DNA of 64,000 bases from Amycolatopsis lurida (GTDB lineage: Bacteria; Actinomycetota; Actinomycetes; Mycobacteriales; Pseudonocardiaceae), in NCBI RefSeq assembly GCF_900105055.1, contig NZ_FNTA01000004.1, positions 1,860,001-1,924,000 on the forward strand. The letters are read 5' to 3'. The notes beneath the pieces are model-generated. The model was not told where the DNA came from. It made no database searches and was given only the letters and a program-made list of their open reading frames with translations. Shown piece by piece: positions 1-8,075 of this stretch. A program made the translations under genes and the position numbers. Each line of letters starts with the position of its first letter. The first letter of the stretch is position 1.

Positions 1-731
1 GGAGCGATCTGGAGGGCGTAGAGCACCAGCAAGTAGGCGACCGGAGAGAGCGCGCCCACGACGAGGACCTCACGTTTGTGTTCACGCCAGAGCCACGACA
101 CTTCATCGCGGTCCTTCAGCGCATACGGAGTCATGAGGAGGCTCTGCACGATCGCGCCGGTTCCGAAGTAGACGATCGGCGGGACCCCGAGGTCCGTGAC
201 CGAATGCGCGTCCCACAGTGTGTAGGCGGCGATCGTGAGACCGGTCAGCAGTCCGTAGACCAGGCCTTTGCGGCGAGCGACCCGATCGGCGGCGTCGGCG
301 TGCGCCGGTGCCCGCCCGGTGCCGATCACCAGCACCCCGGCGACCACGAGGAACGCGCCCAGCAGACCGAGCACTCCTGGCCGCTCGCCGAGCAGGACGA
401 CGGCCGCCAGCACCGAGATCAGCGGCCCCGTACCGCGGGCGACGGGATAGACGACGGAAAGATCCCCCACGGCGTATCCCCGCTGGAGGACGACCCCGTA
501 AGTGACGTGGAACACCGCGGTGACCACCGCGGCGAACAACCAGGTCCACTGTGGACGTTGCGGCTCCACGGCCAGCGAAACGGCCATGACGGGGACGAGC
601 AGGATCGCGGAGAGGCTGTAGTACGCCCAGACGAAACGTGCTCCGCCACGACGGATCCGCTTGGCCGCGAGGTTCCAGCCCGCGTGGATGACGGCGGCGA
701 TGACGACGAAGGACAGGGCAGTGGCGTTCAC
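1..731 (-). CDS. EamA/DMT-family transporter, 3' end outside window
   Basis: Polytopic inner-membrane protein of the drug/metabolite transporter (EamA) superfamily; the substrate is unknown. The reading frame runs leftward from a GTG at 729-731 with an AAAGG-like ribosome site just upstream and stays open to base 1, giving about 243 residues. The N-terminus (VNATALSFVVIAAVIHAGWN) is a typical EamA first helix, followed by alternating hydrophobic segments and the family-like stretch VVYPVARGTGPLISVLAA. EamA proteins are usually about 280-300 residues, so only the last helices are missing. It is divergent from rpsT and nothing next to it suggests a substrate. Confidence 0.8.
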   Translation of the reverse strand, partial: MNATALSFVVIAAVIHAGWNLAAKRIRRGGARFVWAYYSLSAILLVPVMAVSLAVEPQRPQWTWLFAAVVTAVFHVTYGVVLQRGYAVGDLSVVYPVARGTGPLISVLAAVVLLGERPGVLGLLGAFLVVAGVLVIGTGRAPAHADAADRVARRKGLVYGLLTGLTIAAYTLWDAHSVTDLGVPPIVYFGTGAIVQSLLMTPYALKDRDEVSWLWREHKREVLVVGALSPVAYLLVLYALQIA

Positions 732-1089
732 GGCGGACCTTTCACGTTTTCCGCGCACGCGGAAAACACCGGTCCTCCAGGCTTTTGTCCCGTCAGATGA
801 ACGGCGGCGCTTCCGGCCCCGCCGATGGTGCCGCTCGGACCTGTCCCGTCTGCCCTGATTGTGTGTTTCGCTGAGCGGGCAGGCGGCGGAACCCTAGGCA
901 CTACGCTCCGCACCGTACCTCAAGCACCCGTCCCCAGGTGGCCGCGAGCCATCCCTGGACGGCTGTTAAGCTTGCCTTTCACCGTCGTGTGGCATTCCGT
1001 CATGGAGGAAACCCGCGCGCTCTCACGAGCAGCAGGGCCGGTCACAGCGCGGCGGTGAAACCACCGAGAGATTCAAGAGGAGCGCCCCC
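732..1089. other. Intergenic region with rpsT leader, no gene seen
   Basis: A 358-base gap between the leftward transporter and rpsT. I see no coding frame with a ribosome site. It should hold both divergent promoters. A TTAAGCTT stretch at 966-973 could be a -10 region for rpsT, but no convincing -35 lies 16-18 bases upstream. The 100 bases before rpsT are GC-rich and probably form the leader, ending in AAGAGGAG about 8 bases before the GTG start. Confidence 0.5.
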
Positions 1090-1350
1090 GTGGCCAACAT
1101 CAAGTCGCAGATCAAGCGCATCACCACCAACGAGAAGGCGCGTCAGCGCAACCAGGCGATCCGGTCCTCGGTGAAGACCGCGATCCGCAAGTTCCGTGAG
1201 GCCGCCGACGCCGGTGACAAGGCCAAGGCCCTGGAACTGCAGAAGGACGCGGCCAAGAAGCTGGACAAGGCCGTGACCAAGGGCGTTCTCCACGCCAACC
1301 AGGCCGCCAACAAGAAGTCCGCGCTGGCGAAGCGCGCGAACTCTCTCTGA
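1090..1350 (+). CDS. rpsT: 30S ribosomal protein S20
   Basis: Primary 16S rRNA-binding protein of the small subunit. The 86-residue product ([20 protein letters not shown] at the N-terminus) is Lys/Arg/Ala-rich and helical, the normal S20 size and character. The GTG start is preceded by AAGAGGAG. It is monocistronic: divergent from the transporter, convergent with holA, and closed by a strong hairpin terminator. The rpsT-holA neighbourhood matches mycobacteria. Confidence 0.98.
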   Translation: MANIKSQIKRITTNEKARQRNQAIRSSVKTAIRKFREAADAGDKAKALELQKDAAKKLDKAVTKGVLHANQAANKKSALAKRANSL

Positions 1351-1358
1351 TCGGCTTG

Positions 1359-1396
1359 CGAAGGGCCCCGGCGACGCGAGTCGCCGGGGCCCTTCG
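1359..1396. terminator. Bidirectional hairpin between rpsT and holA
   Basis: Perfect 17-bp inverted repeat (arms 1359-1375 and 1380-1396, loop GCGA) beginning 9 bases after the rpsT stop and ending 5 bases before the holA stop. It lies between convergent genes and can serve both. There is no long T-tract, as is common for actinobacterial hairpin terminators. Confidence 0.9.
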
Positions 1397-1401
1397 CCGT
1401 T

Positions 1402-2385
1402 TCAGCGGCTCGTGCCGTGGGCGTCTACGACCTCCAGGACGGCGCGCTCCAGCGCGTACTCCGGGTTGGCCGCGACTCCCTTGACCTCGGCGTTGAGCCG
1501 GGCGACCACCCGCATCGCGGTGGCGAGCCCGTCCTGGCCCCAGCCGCGGGCCTGCCCTTGCGCCTTGCGCACCTTCCACGGCGGCATCCCCAGCTCACCC
1601 GCCATCTGGTTCGGGTTCCCGCGACCGGCACCGGACACCCGCGCGATCGTCCGGACGGCGTCGGCGAGGGCGTCCGCGACCAGCACGTGCGGTACGCCAA
1701 GCTGCATCGCCCAGCGCAACGACTCCAGCGCGGCGGCCTTGTCACCGGCGACGGCCTTCTCCGCGACGGCGAACCCGTTCACGTCGGCGCGGCCCCGGTG
1801 GTAGCGCCGGACCGCCTGCTCGTCGACCGTTCCGCCGGCGTCCGCGACCAGCTGGGTCGCGGCCGACGACAGTTCACGCAGGTCCGAGCCGACCGCGTCG
1901 ATCAGCGCGAGCACGGCCGCACCGTCGATCTTCCCGCCGACGCGGCGGACCTCGTTGCGGACAAAGGATTCCCGCTCAGCGGCTTTGGTCAGCTTCGGGC
2001 ATTCGACAACCTCCGCACCGGCCTTCTTCAAGGCGGCGGGGAGCCCCTTCGCGGCCTTGCTCCGGCCACCCCCGCTGTGCACGACGACGAGCACGATGCC
2101 GTCGGCGGGCGCCTTGACGTAGGCCATCACCCCGTCCGCGAGCTCCTGCGAGATGTCGTGCGCGGATTCGAGGACGATCACCCTGCCCTCGGCGAACAGC
2201 GAGGGGCTGACCATTTCCGCGAGCGCCGGGACTGTGAGGTCCGACACCCGGATCCGGGTGAGATCCGCCGTCGGATCGGCCGCCTTGGCCGCGTCCGAGG
2301 CGCTGCGGACCGCCCGTTCGATCAGCAGCTCTTCCTCACCGAGAACCAGGACCAGCGGCGATGGGGCGGAACCTTGCGTCGTCAC
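1402..2385 (-). CDS. holA: DNA polymerase III subunit delta
   Basis: Clamp-loader subunit that opens the beta sliding clamp. The frame starts at GTG 2383-2385 (VTTQGSAPSPLVLVLGEEEL), about 327 residues, normal for HolA. An upstream in-frame extension to 2466 was rejected because it lacks a ribosome site, whereas the chosen GTG has AGGA about 8 bases upstream. The N-terminal LVLGEEELLIERAV segment and the C-terminal helical collar (AMQLGVPHVLVADALADAVRT) are characteristic. It is convergent with rpsT and divergent from the riboswitch-controlled thrC. Confidence 0.93.
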   Translation of the reverse strand: MTTQGSAPSPLVLVLGEEELLIERAVRSASDAAKAADPTADLTRIRVSDLTVPALAEMVSPSLFAEGRVIVLESAHDISQELADGVMAYVKAPADGIVLVVVHSGGGRSKAAKGLPAALKKAGAEVVECPKLTKAAERESFVRNEVRRVGGKIDGAAVLALIDAVGSDLRELSSAATQLVADAGGTVDEQAVRRYHRGRADVNGFAVAEKAVAGDKAAALESLRWAMQLGVPHVLVADALADAVRTIARVSGAGRGNPNQMAGELGMPPWKVRKAQGQARGWGQDGLATAMRVVARLNAEVKGVAANPEYALERAVLEVVDAHGTSR

Positions 2386-2522
2386 GGTGACGATCCTGCC
2401 ACTCCTCCTCTCGTGTGCTTTGTCCGGTGATGTGTAGCGGGCACGGTGGCCCCACCTGAGCCTCATGTCGTACGGTGTTGGCGAGGCGACGCGAGCACAC
2501 GCGTGCCGACAATCGAATACCG

Positions 2523-2652
2523 CTCATCCAGAGGGGCAGAGGGAACGGCCCGATGAAGCCCCGGCAACCGGCGTCAGCCTGTCATTCCGCGATCGCGGGA
2601 TAGCTGACGAACACGGTGCCAATTCCGGCCCGCCATGGCGGGGCAGATGAGG
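2523..2652 (+). promoter_or_regulatory. SAM-I (S-box) riboswitch upstream of thrC
   Basis: The leader has the S-box landmarks in order: P1 5' strand CTCATC (2523-2528), core CAGAGGGGCAGAGGGAACGG (from 2529), GATGAAGCC...GGCAACC (2552-2569), P3 arms GTCAGC/GCTGAC (2573-2578 and 2603-2608) capped by CCGCGATCGCGG, the P4 signature GGTGCCAATTCC (2615-2626), and P1 3' strand GATGAG (2646-2651). The thrC Shine-Dalgarno (AGGAAGGA, 2650-2657) overlaps the 3' strand of P1. This suggests translational OFF control, in which SAM stabilises P1 and hides the ribosome site. Class assignment rests on motif recognition by eye. Confidence 0.9.
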
Positions 2653-2665
2653 AAGGAACCTCGCG

Positions 2666-3931
2666 ATGACCGCAACCCTCGGCACGACCTCCACCACCAA
2701 GACCCCGGATCTCGGACCGGCCGTCGAACTGGTGTCGAAGGAAGAGGGACACCGGCAGCCGCTCGCCCCCGAATTCGTTTCCGCCGAGGACTTCTCGCCG
2801 CTCGAAGTCGCCTACGACTTCGGCCGCGTGCGCCGCGAGGACATCGAAGCCGGACCGAAGAACATCTGGCGCTACAAGAAACTCCTTCCCGTTCCCTCGA
2901 ACGTCGAAGAGATCCCCAACACCGAACCCGGCGCCACCCGGCTCATCCAGGCCGACAGGCTCGCCAAAGCCTTGGGCGTCAAGAAGGTCTGGGTCAAGGA
3001 CGACACCGGCAACCCCACTCATTCGTTCAAGGACCGCGTGGTCGCCGTCGCTTTGGCCGCCGCACGCGAGTTCGGGTTCGACGTGCTCGCCTGTCCCTCG
3101 ACCGGCAACCTGGCCAACGCCGTCGCCGCCGCGGCGGCCCGTGCGGGCTGGCGGTCGGTCGTGCTGATCCCGAAGACCCTGGAACGCGCCAAGATCCTGA
3201 CCACCGCCGTGTACGACGGTGACCTGATCGCGGTCGACGGCAACTACGACGACGTGAACCGGCTCGCCACCCAGCTCGCCGCCGAGCAGGAGAGCTGGGC
3301 GTTCGTCAACGTGAACGTCCGGCCCTACTACTCGGAAGGCTCCAAGACGCTGGCCTTCGAGGTCGCCGAGCAGCTCGGCTGGCGGCTTCCCTCCCAGATC
3401 GTGGTGCCGATCGCCTCCGGCTCACAGCTCACCAAGGTGGACAAGGGTTTCCGTGAGTTCGGGCAACTCGGCCTCGTCGACGAGACGCCGTACAAGGTGT
3501 TCGGCGCGCAGGCCACCGGCTGCTCCCCCGTCTCGGCGGCCTTCCGCGCGGGGCACGACGTCGTCCAGCCGGTCAAGCCGGACACGATCGCCCGGTCGCT
3601 GGCGATCGGGAACCCGGCCGACGGCCCCTACGTCCTCGACGTCGTCAACCGCACCGGTGGCGCGATCGAAGACGTCACCGACGAAGAGGTCGTCGAAGGC
3701 ATCCGGCTGCTCGCCCGTACCGAGGGGATCTTCACCGAGACCGCCGGTGGTGTCACCGTCGCGACGGCCAAGAAGCTCATCGAGACCGGCAAGCTCAACC
3801 CGGACGAGGAGATCGTCCTGCTGATCACCGGTGACGGCCTCAAGACCCTCGACGCCGTCGAGGACAAGATCGGCCCCAAGGCCACCGTCAGCGCCTCGGC
3901 CGACGCGGTCCGCGAGGCTCTGGGCATCTGA
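2666..3931 (+). CDS. thrC: Threonine synthase
   Basis: PLP-dependent enzyme converting O-phospho-L-homoserine to L-threonine and phosphate in the cytosol. The 421-residue frame carries the PLP-lysine motif NPTHSFKDR with Lys at about residue 122, and the glycine/serine-rich phosphate loop CPSTGNLANAVAAAAARAG. The length fits the longer (about 400-430 residue) threonine synthases rather than the 350-residue form. It stands alone, without hom or thrB, behind a SAM riboswitch whose P1 helix abuts its ribosome site. The ATG at 2666 is 8 bases after AGGAAGGA. Confidence 0.95.
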   Translation: MTATLGTTSTTKTPDLGPAVELVSKEEGHRQPLAPEFVSAEDFSPLEVAYDFGRVRREDIEAGPKNIWRYKKLLPVPSNVEEIPNTEPGATRLIQADRLAKALGVKKVWVKDDTGNPTHSFKDRVVAVALAAAREFGFDVLACPSTGNLANAVAAAAARAGWRSVVLIPKTLERAKILTTAVYDGDLIAVDGNYDDVNRLATQLAAEQESWAFVNVNVRPYYSEGSKTLAFEVAEQLGWRLPSQIVVPIASGSQLTKVDKGFREFGQLGLVDETPYKVFGAQATGCSPVSAAFRAGHDVVQPVKPDTIARSLAIGNPADGPYVLDVVNRTGGAIEDVTDEEVVEGIRLLARTEGIFTETAGGVTVATAKKLIETGKLNPDEEIVLLITGDGLKTLDAVEDKIGPKATVSASADAVREALGI

Positions 3932-3938
3932 GTTCCCG

Positions 3939-3968
3939 GCGGCCCGCCTCAGGAACGAGGCGGGCCGC
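3939..3968. terminator. Bidirectional hairpin between thrC and comEC
   Basis: A 12-bp perfect inverted repeat (3939-3950 and 3957-3968, loop AGGAAC) sits 7 bases after the thrC stop. Its left arm and loop contain the comEC stop codon (3949-3951), and its right arm is the last few comEC codons. It is therefore partly coding and probably terminates both convergent transcripts. Confidence 0.8.
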
Positions 3969-6354
3969 GGGGCTCACCCCGGCGTACCAGGGCGAGGCCT
4001 CGCGCGTCAGCGAGGACGGCGGTGTCGCCGTCCGTGTCCGTCCTCGCGACCGACGCGCCGACGGCCACCAGATTGTCCAAAGTGGACTTGTTCGGATGGC
4101 CGTAGGTGTTTCCGGCGCCGACGCTCACCAATGCCGCGCGCGGCGCGACGGCGTTGAGAAAATCCGGTGCAGTGTAACGGCTTCCGTGGTGCGGGACCTT
4201 CAGGATCTCGGCACGCAGATCGGCCCCTTCGGCCATCAGGTCGGCCTGCGCGGCAAGCTCGATGTCGCCCGTCAGCAGCACCCGACCCGCCGGGGTTCCG
4301 GCGCGCAGGACGACGGAACCGTTGTTGATCACCGTGCCGTCCTGTTCGCGGACCGATCGGCTGGTGACGTACCGCGGCCCCAGTACGTCCAGCGACAACC
4401 CCGGCCAGTCCAGCCGTTGCCCGATCGCCAGCTCCAGCAAGGGAATCCCGCGGCGCGCGGTCTCGTCCGCGACCTGCTGCCACGCCCAGGCGGGAGCCCG
4501 GCCGGGACCCACCGCGACCGCCCCGACCGACCTGCCCTCGAAGACGGATTCGAGGCCGCCGATGTGGTCGGCGTGCAGATGACTCAGCACGATCATCGGC
4601 ACCCTGTCGACGCCGAGCCTGCTCAGGCATTCGTCGACCGGCCCCGGTTCCGGCCCGGTGTCGACCAGGATCGCCCGTCCTTGCTCGCCCGTGGCGAGGA
4701 CGACGGCATCACCCTGCCCGACGTCGCAGGCGACAGCACTCCACGACGCCGGCGGCCACGCCGGGGCCAGGACCCGCACCGGTACGAAGACGAGCAGCCC
4801 GGCGGCCAGCGCGACCGCCAAAAGGATCCTGGCGTGCCGCAGCCGGATGGCGACGAGCAGTACGACAAGCAGTCCGGCCGCCAGAAGCCCGCCCCACCAG
4901 CCAGCCGGCCAGTCCATCACCGCTCCCGGTGCACGGGCGCCGTGACGGGCCACGGTGATGAGCCAGCTCGCCTCGGGTTCGGTCAGGCGGACCAGCAGCC
5001 TTCCCGCCGACGGCCACCAAGGGCCGACGACGGTGGCGAGCACGCCGAACACGGTGGCGGGGGCGACCACCGGCGCGGCGAGCACGTTGGTCACCACCGA
5101 GACGAGACTGACCGATCCCGCCATGCCCGCGATGACCGGCGTCGTCACCACGAACGCGGCCAGCGGGATGGTCAGCCCCTCGGCGTAGCCGGCCGGGACA
5201 CCGCGTCCGACCAGCCATTCCGCCCACCTCGGCGCCAGCAGTACCAGCCCGGCCGTGGCCAGCACCGAAAGCGCGAACCCGAAGTCGGCGGCCATCGCGG
5301 GGTCGGCCACGACGAGCCCCGCCACCGCGAACGCCAGCGCGGGCAGCGCCGAACCGCGGCGCCCCAGCGCCAGCGCCAGCAGCCCGACCGCCCCCATCAC
5401 CCCGGCGCGGAGCACGCTGGGCGCGGGCCCGGCGAGGACCACGAACCCGGCGAGCCCCGCGGCGGCCGCGGCGGCGGAGGTCCGCGGCCCGACCCGGAGC
5501 ACCCTCAGCAGGAGCAGGATCGAGCCGCAGACGATCGCCACGTTCCCACCGCTCACGGCCATCAGGTGGGACATGCCGGAGTCCGTGAACTCGCGTTCGA
5601 CCCTCGGGGACAGTGTGCTCGTGTCCCCCACCACCAGTCCGGGCACGAGACCGGCCTGCTCCTCCGGGAGGACGGCGCACAGCTCCCGGAGCCCGGCACG
5701 CAGCGATTCCGCGGCTCGCTGCCACCAAGGCGCCGGCCCGAGGGCCGACGGCGGGCCTCGCACCGAGAGAACCGCGACCGTCAGTTCGGCTCCCTTCGGC
5801 GGCGCGAGCCGCCCTGAGGCGGTGACCTGCTGCCCGGGCAACAGGTCCGTCCACCCCTCGGCGGGAGCGAGCAGGAGGATCCGGCCGGACGAATCCACCA
5901 CCCGCTCACCCGTCACCGCGGTGTCCACCGCCGCGGCGATGACCACCAGGCGGGTGCCTGCCCGGCGATCGGCATATCCGGCACCGCGGACCGGACGTGG
6001 CCGCTCGGTGATCACCACCCTCGCGGTGACATCACTCCCCCGTGCGGCGGCGGCACGGAGGTCGTCGTGCTCGGCGGCTCGGATCCGCAGCGCCACCGGA
6101 CCGGCGGTGAGCACGCCGAGGACCGCCAGAGCACCCAGGCCCGCCACCCACCGGGACGCCGTCCGGTGGGCACGGACACCGGCGGCGATCGCGAGCACCA
6201 CGGCGGCCGCACCGCAGAGCATCGTGATCCACCAGCCGCCCAACAGCCCGGAAAGAGTGCCGAGCCAGACAGTCACCGCGGCCGGTATCAGCCGTAGGTC
6301 CTGCCCTCGCCACGACGCGGTGTCCACTTCGGACGGATCGGCGGACGGGTTCAT
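3949..6354 (-). CDS. comEC: ComEC/Rec2 DNA-uptake channel protein
   Basis: Integral membrane protein of the competence DNA-import family, thought to pass single-stranded DNA across the membrane. The 801-residue product has N-terminal membrane helices and a soluble DUF4131-like OB region, a multi-helix competence domain in the middle (including GMSHLMAVSGGNVAIV), and a C-terminal metallo-beta-lactamase-like domain with LSHLHADHIGG at about residue 587 and VPHHGSRY later. Its ATG overlaps the comEA stop by 4 bases, so the two are translationally coupled. Competence has not been shown for this group as far as I know, so the role is inferred from family. Confidence 0.93.
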   Translation of the reverse strand: MNPSADPSEVDTASWRGQDLRLIPAAVTVWLGTLSGLLGGWWITMLCGAAAVVLAIAAGVRAHRTASRWVAGLGALAVLGVLTAGPVALRIRAAEHDDLRAAAARGSDVTARVVITERPRPVRGAGYADRRAGTRLVVIAAAVDTAVTGERVVDSSGRILLLAPAEGWTDLLPGQQVTASGRLAPPKGAELTVAVLSVRGPPSALGPAPWWQRAAESLRAGLRELCAVLPEEQAGLVPGLVVGDTSTLSPRVEREFTDSGMSHLMAVSGGNVAIVCGSILLLLRVLRVGPRTSAAAAAAGLAGFVVLAGPAPSVLRAGVMGAVGLLALALGRRGSALPALAFAVAGLVVADPAMAADFGFALSVLATAGLVLLAPRWAEWLVGRGVPAGYAEGLTIPLAAFVVTTPVIAGMAGSVSLVSVVTNVLAAPVVAPATVFGVLATVVGPWWPSAGRLLVRLTEPEASWLITVARHGARAPGAVMDWPAGWWGGLLAAGLLVVLLVAIRLRHARILLAVALAAGLLVFVPVRVLAPAWPPASWSAVACDVGQGDAVVLATGEQGRAILVDTGPEPGPVDECLSRLGVDRVPMIVLSHLHADHIGGLESVFEGRSVGAVAVGPGRAPAWAWQQVADETARRGIPLLELAIGQRLDWPGLSLDVLGPRYVTSRSVREQDGTVINNGSVVLRAGTPAGRVLLTGDIELAAQADLMAEGADLRAEILKVPHHGSRYTAPDFLNAVAPRAALVSVGAGNTYGHPNKSTLDNLVAVGASVARTDTDGDTAVLADARGLALVRRGEPRGPPRS

Positions 6355-7073
6355 CCGACGGACACCACTTCCCTGAGCTTTCGATATTTGGATTCGCCGA
6401 TCCCTTCTACGTCACGGAGTTGCTCGACACTGGTGAACCCGCCGTGCCCGGACCGCCAGTCGACGATGCGTTTCGCCATCACTTCGCCGACCCCGGGCAG
6501 GGTGTCGAGTTGTTCGGCCGTGGCCGAGTTCAGGTCGAGCTTCCCCGGCGGTGCCGCCGTTCCCGCCGCGGCGGGAACGGGGACACCGACGGCCACCTGC
6601 TCACCGTCGGTGAGCCGACGGGCCAGATTCACTCCGGCCAGATCCGTTCCGGGCTGTGCCCCACCGGCCGCCGAGAGGGCATCGGCGACCCGTGCGCCCG
6701 GAGGGAGTGTGACCAGGCCGGGTTTGAGGACCCGGCCGACGACGCTGACCACCAGAGGCGCCTTGCCCGCCGCGGCGGGGACGTCTCCGGCGGCCTTCGC
6801 CGACGGCAGGGGCGGCGGGGTCTCCGCCCCTGGCCGGTGTCCGAACAAGGCGATCGCGCCGGTCACGATCACGGCCACCGCGATCAGCACGGCCGCCACG
6901 GCGAGCCACCGACGGTTCACCGGGATCCCGTCCGCCGTGAACCGGGCGGGCACCCAGCGGCGTACGAGCCTGCCCGCGGGCGGGCCCTGGGTGGGCGACG
7001 ACAGCTGCGCTGCCAGCCACGCCAGCCTGGCGTTGACGGAGGGTCCCGATGGACGGGCGGTTTGGTCGAACAC
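6351..7073 (-). CDS. comEA: ComEA family helix-hairpin-helix DNA-binding protein
   Basis: Membrane-anchored DNA receptor partner of ComEC. The 240-residue product has a cytosolic basic N-terminus, one membrane helix (WLAVAAVLIAVAVIVTGAIA), a SLBB-type soluble-ligand domain (VVSVVGRVLKPGLVTLPPGA onward) and a C-terminal double helix-hairpin-helix (LDLNSATAEQLDTLPGVGEV ... GIGESKYRKLREVV). The GTG start at 7071-7073 lacks a clear Shine-Dalgarno and lies within CACGTG. It is the first gene of the comEA-comEC pair; two perfect DnaA boxes lie 54-80 bases upstream. Confidence 0.93.
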   Translation of the reverse strand: MFDQTARPSGPSVNARLAWLAAQLSSPTQGPPAGRLVRRWVPARFTADGIPVNRRWLAVAAVLIAVAVIVTGAIALFGHRPGAETPPPLPSAKAAGDVPAAAGKAPLVVSVVGRVLKPGLVTLPPGARVADALSAAGGAQPGTDLAGVNLARRLTDGEQVAVGVPVPAAAGTAAPPGKLDLNSATAEQLDTLPGVGEVMAKRIVDWRSGHGGFTSVEQLRDVEGIGESKYRKLREVVSVG

Positions 7074-7126
7074 GTGAACGACGCTACGGAGCGGGAGGGG
7101 CGGGCGGCAGTGGTGAATCCCGAAGC

Positions 7127-7153
7127 TGTGGACAAGTGGGGTGTTGTGGACAA
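7127..7153 (-). promoter_or_regulatory. Two tandem DnaA boxes upstream of comEA
   Basis: Two perfect matches to the DnaA box TTGTCCACA (read on the minus strand) at 7127-7135 and 7145-7153, same orientation, 18 bp start to start. They sit in the 146-base gap between degV and comEA, where the comEA promoter should be. Consensus match is seen directly; DnaA binding is inferred. Confidence 0.65.
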
Positions 7154-7219
7154 CCCGGCCCCGGGTGAGACCGGATCACCGGTTTCCGTCGGCGTCGCAT
7201 GGGACGCTGGACGGTTTCC

Positions 7220-8065
7220 TCAACCCGCTCGCTGGATCACGACACCGAGCACGCCGGGGCCGGTATGGGCCCCGATGACGGCGCCTATCTCCGAGACCAC
7301 GCACCCGTCCGGGCAGTTGATGGCCTCCTCGAGCCGGTTGGCCAGTTCGACGGCGCGCTCGGGCGAAGCGAGATGGTGGACGGCGATTTCGGCGAGCCCG
7401 CCTTCGGCCGCTTTCACGGCGAGTTCGACCAGCCGGCCCACCGCGCGATTCATCGTCCGCACCTTCTCCAACGGCTGGATCCGGCCTTCGGACATGTGAA
7501 GCACCGGTTTCACCGCGAGCGCCGTGCCGAGCAAGGCCGCCGCCGGGCCGATCCGCCCGCCGCGGCGCAGGTATTCGAGGGTTTCGACGGCGAACAGGGT
7601 CTCCGAGCGGCCCACCGCTTCGACCGCGGCGGCCTCCACCTCGGCGGGTTCCGCCCCGGCCGCGGCGGCACTCGCCGCGCGCAGAGTGGCGAAGCCGAGC
7701 CCCATCGCGGTGCTGCGCGAATCGACCACGCGCACCCTGTCCGGTCCGACCTCCTGAGCCGCGAGCACCGCGGCCTCCCAGGTCCCGGACAACTCCCGGG
7801 ACAGGTGCACCGACACGACGGCGTCCGCGCCCTCGGCCAGCGCCGCCCGGAACTCCTTGACGAATTCGGCGGGTGTCGGCCGGGACGTCGTCACCAGCCT
7901 GCGTTTGCCGAGTGCCTCGGCCAGGGCGGCGGGGCCCATTTCGACGCCGTCGAGGAAAACGACACCGTCCACGAGGACGTGCAGCGGGACCACCCGGATC
8001 CCGTTCCGTTCGGCGAAGCCTTCCGGCAGGTGGGCGGTGGAATCCGTGACTACGGCGACCGACAC
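7220..8065 (-). CDS. DegV family fatty-acid-binding protein
   Basis: Cytosolic 281-residue protein of the DegV/FakB fold, which binds a fatty-acid carboxylate; in Firmicutes FakB presents fatty acids to the kinase FakA. The N-terminus SVAVVTDSTAHLPEGFAERN and the internal TSRPTPAEF loop with its ligand-binding Ser are diagnostic, as is the later GLGFATLRA segment. No fakA homolog is nearby. It lies where mycobacteria place the equivalent of Rv2417c, immediately after octT (10-base gap), so it is probably cotranscribed with octT and gpgP. Confidence 0.9.
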   Translation of the reverse strand: MSVAVVTDSTAHLPEGFAERNGIRVVPLHVLVDGVVFLDGVEMGPAALAEALGKRRLVTTSRPTPAEFVKEFRAALAEGADAVVSVHLSRELSGTWEAAVLAAQEVGPDRVRVVDSRSTAMGLGFATLRAASAAAAGAEPAEVEAAAVEAVGRSETLFAVETLEYLRRGGRIGPAAALLGTALAVKPVLHMSEGRIQPLEKVRTMNRAVGRLVELAVKAAEGGLAEIAVHHLASPERAVELANRLEEAINCPDGCVVSEIGAVIGAHTGPGVLGVVIQRAG

Positions 8066-8075
8066 GGCAGTCAGC

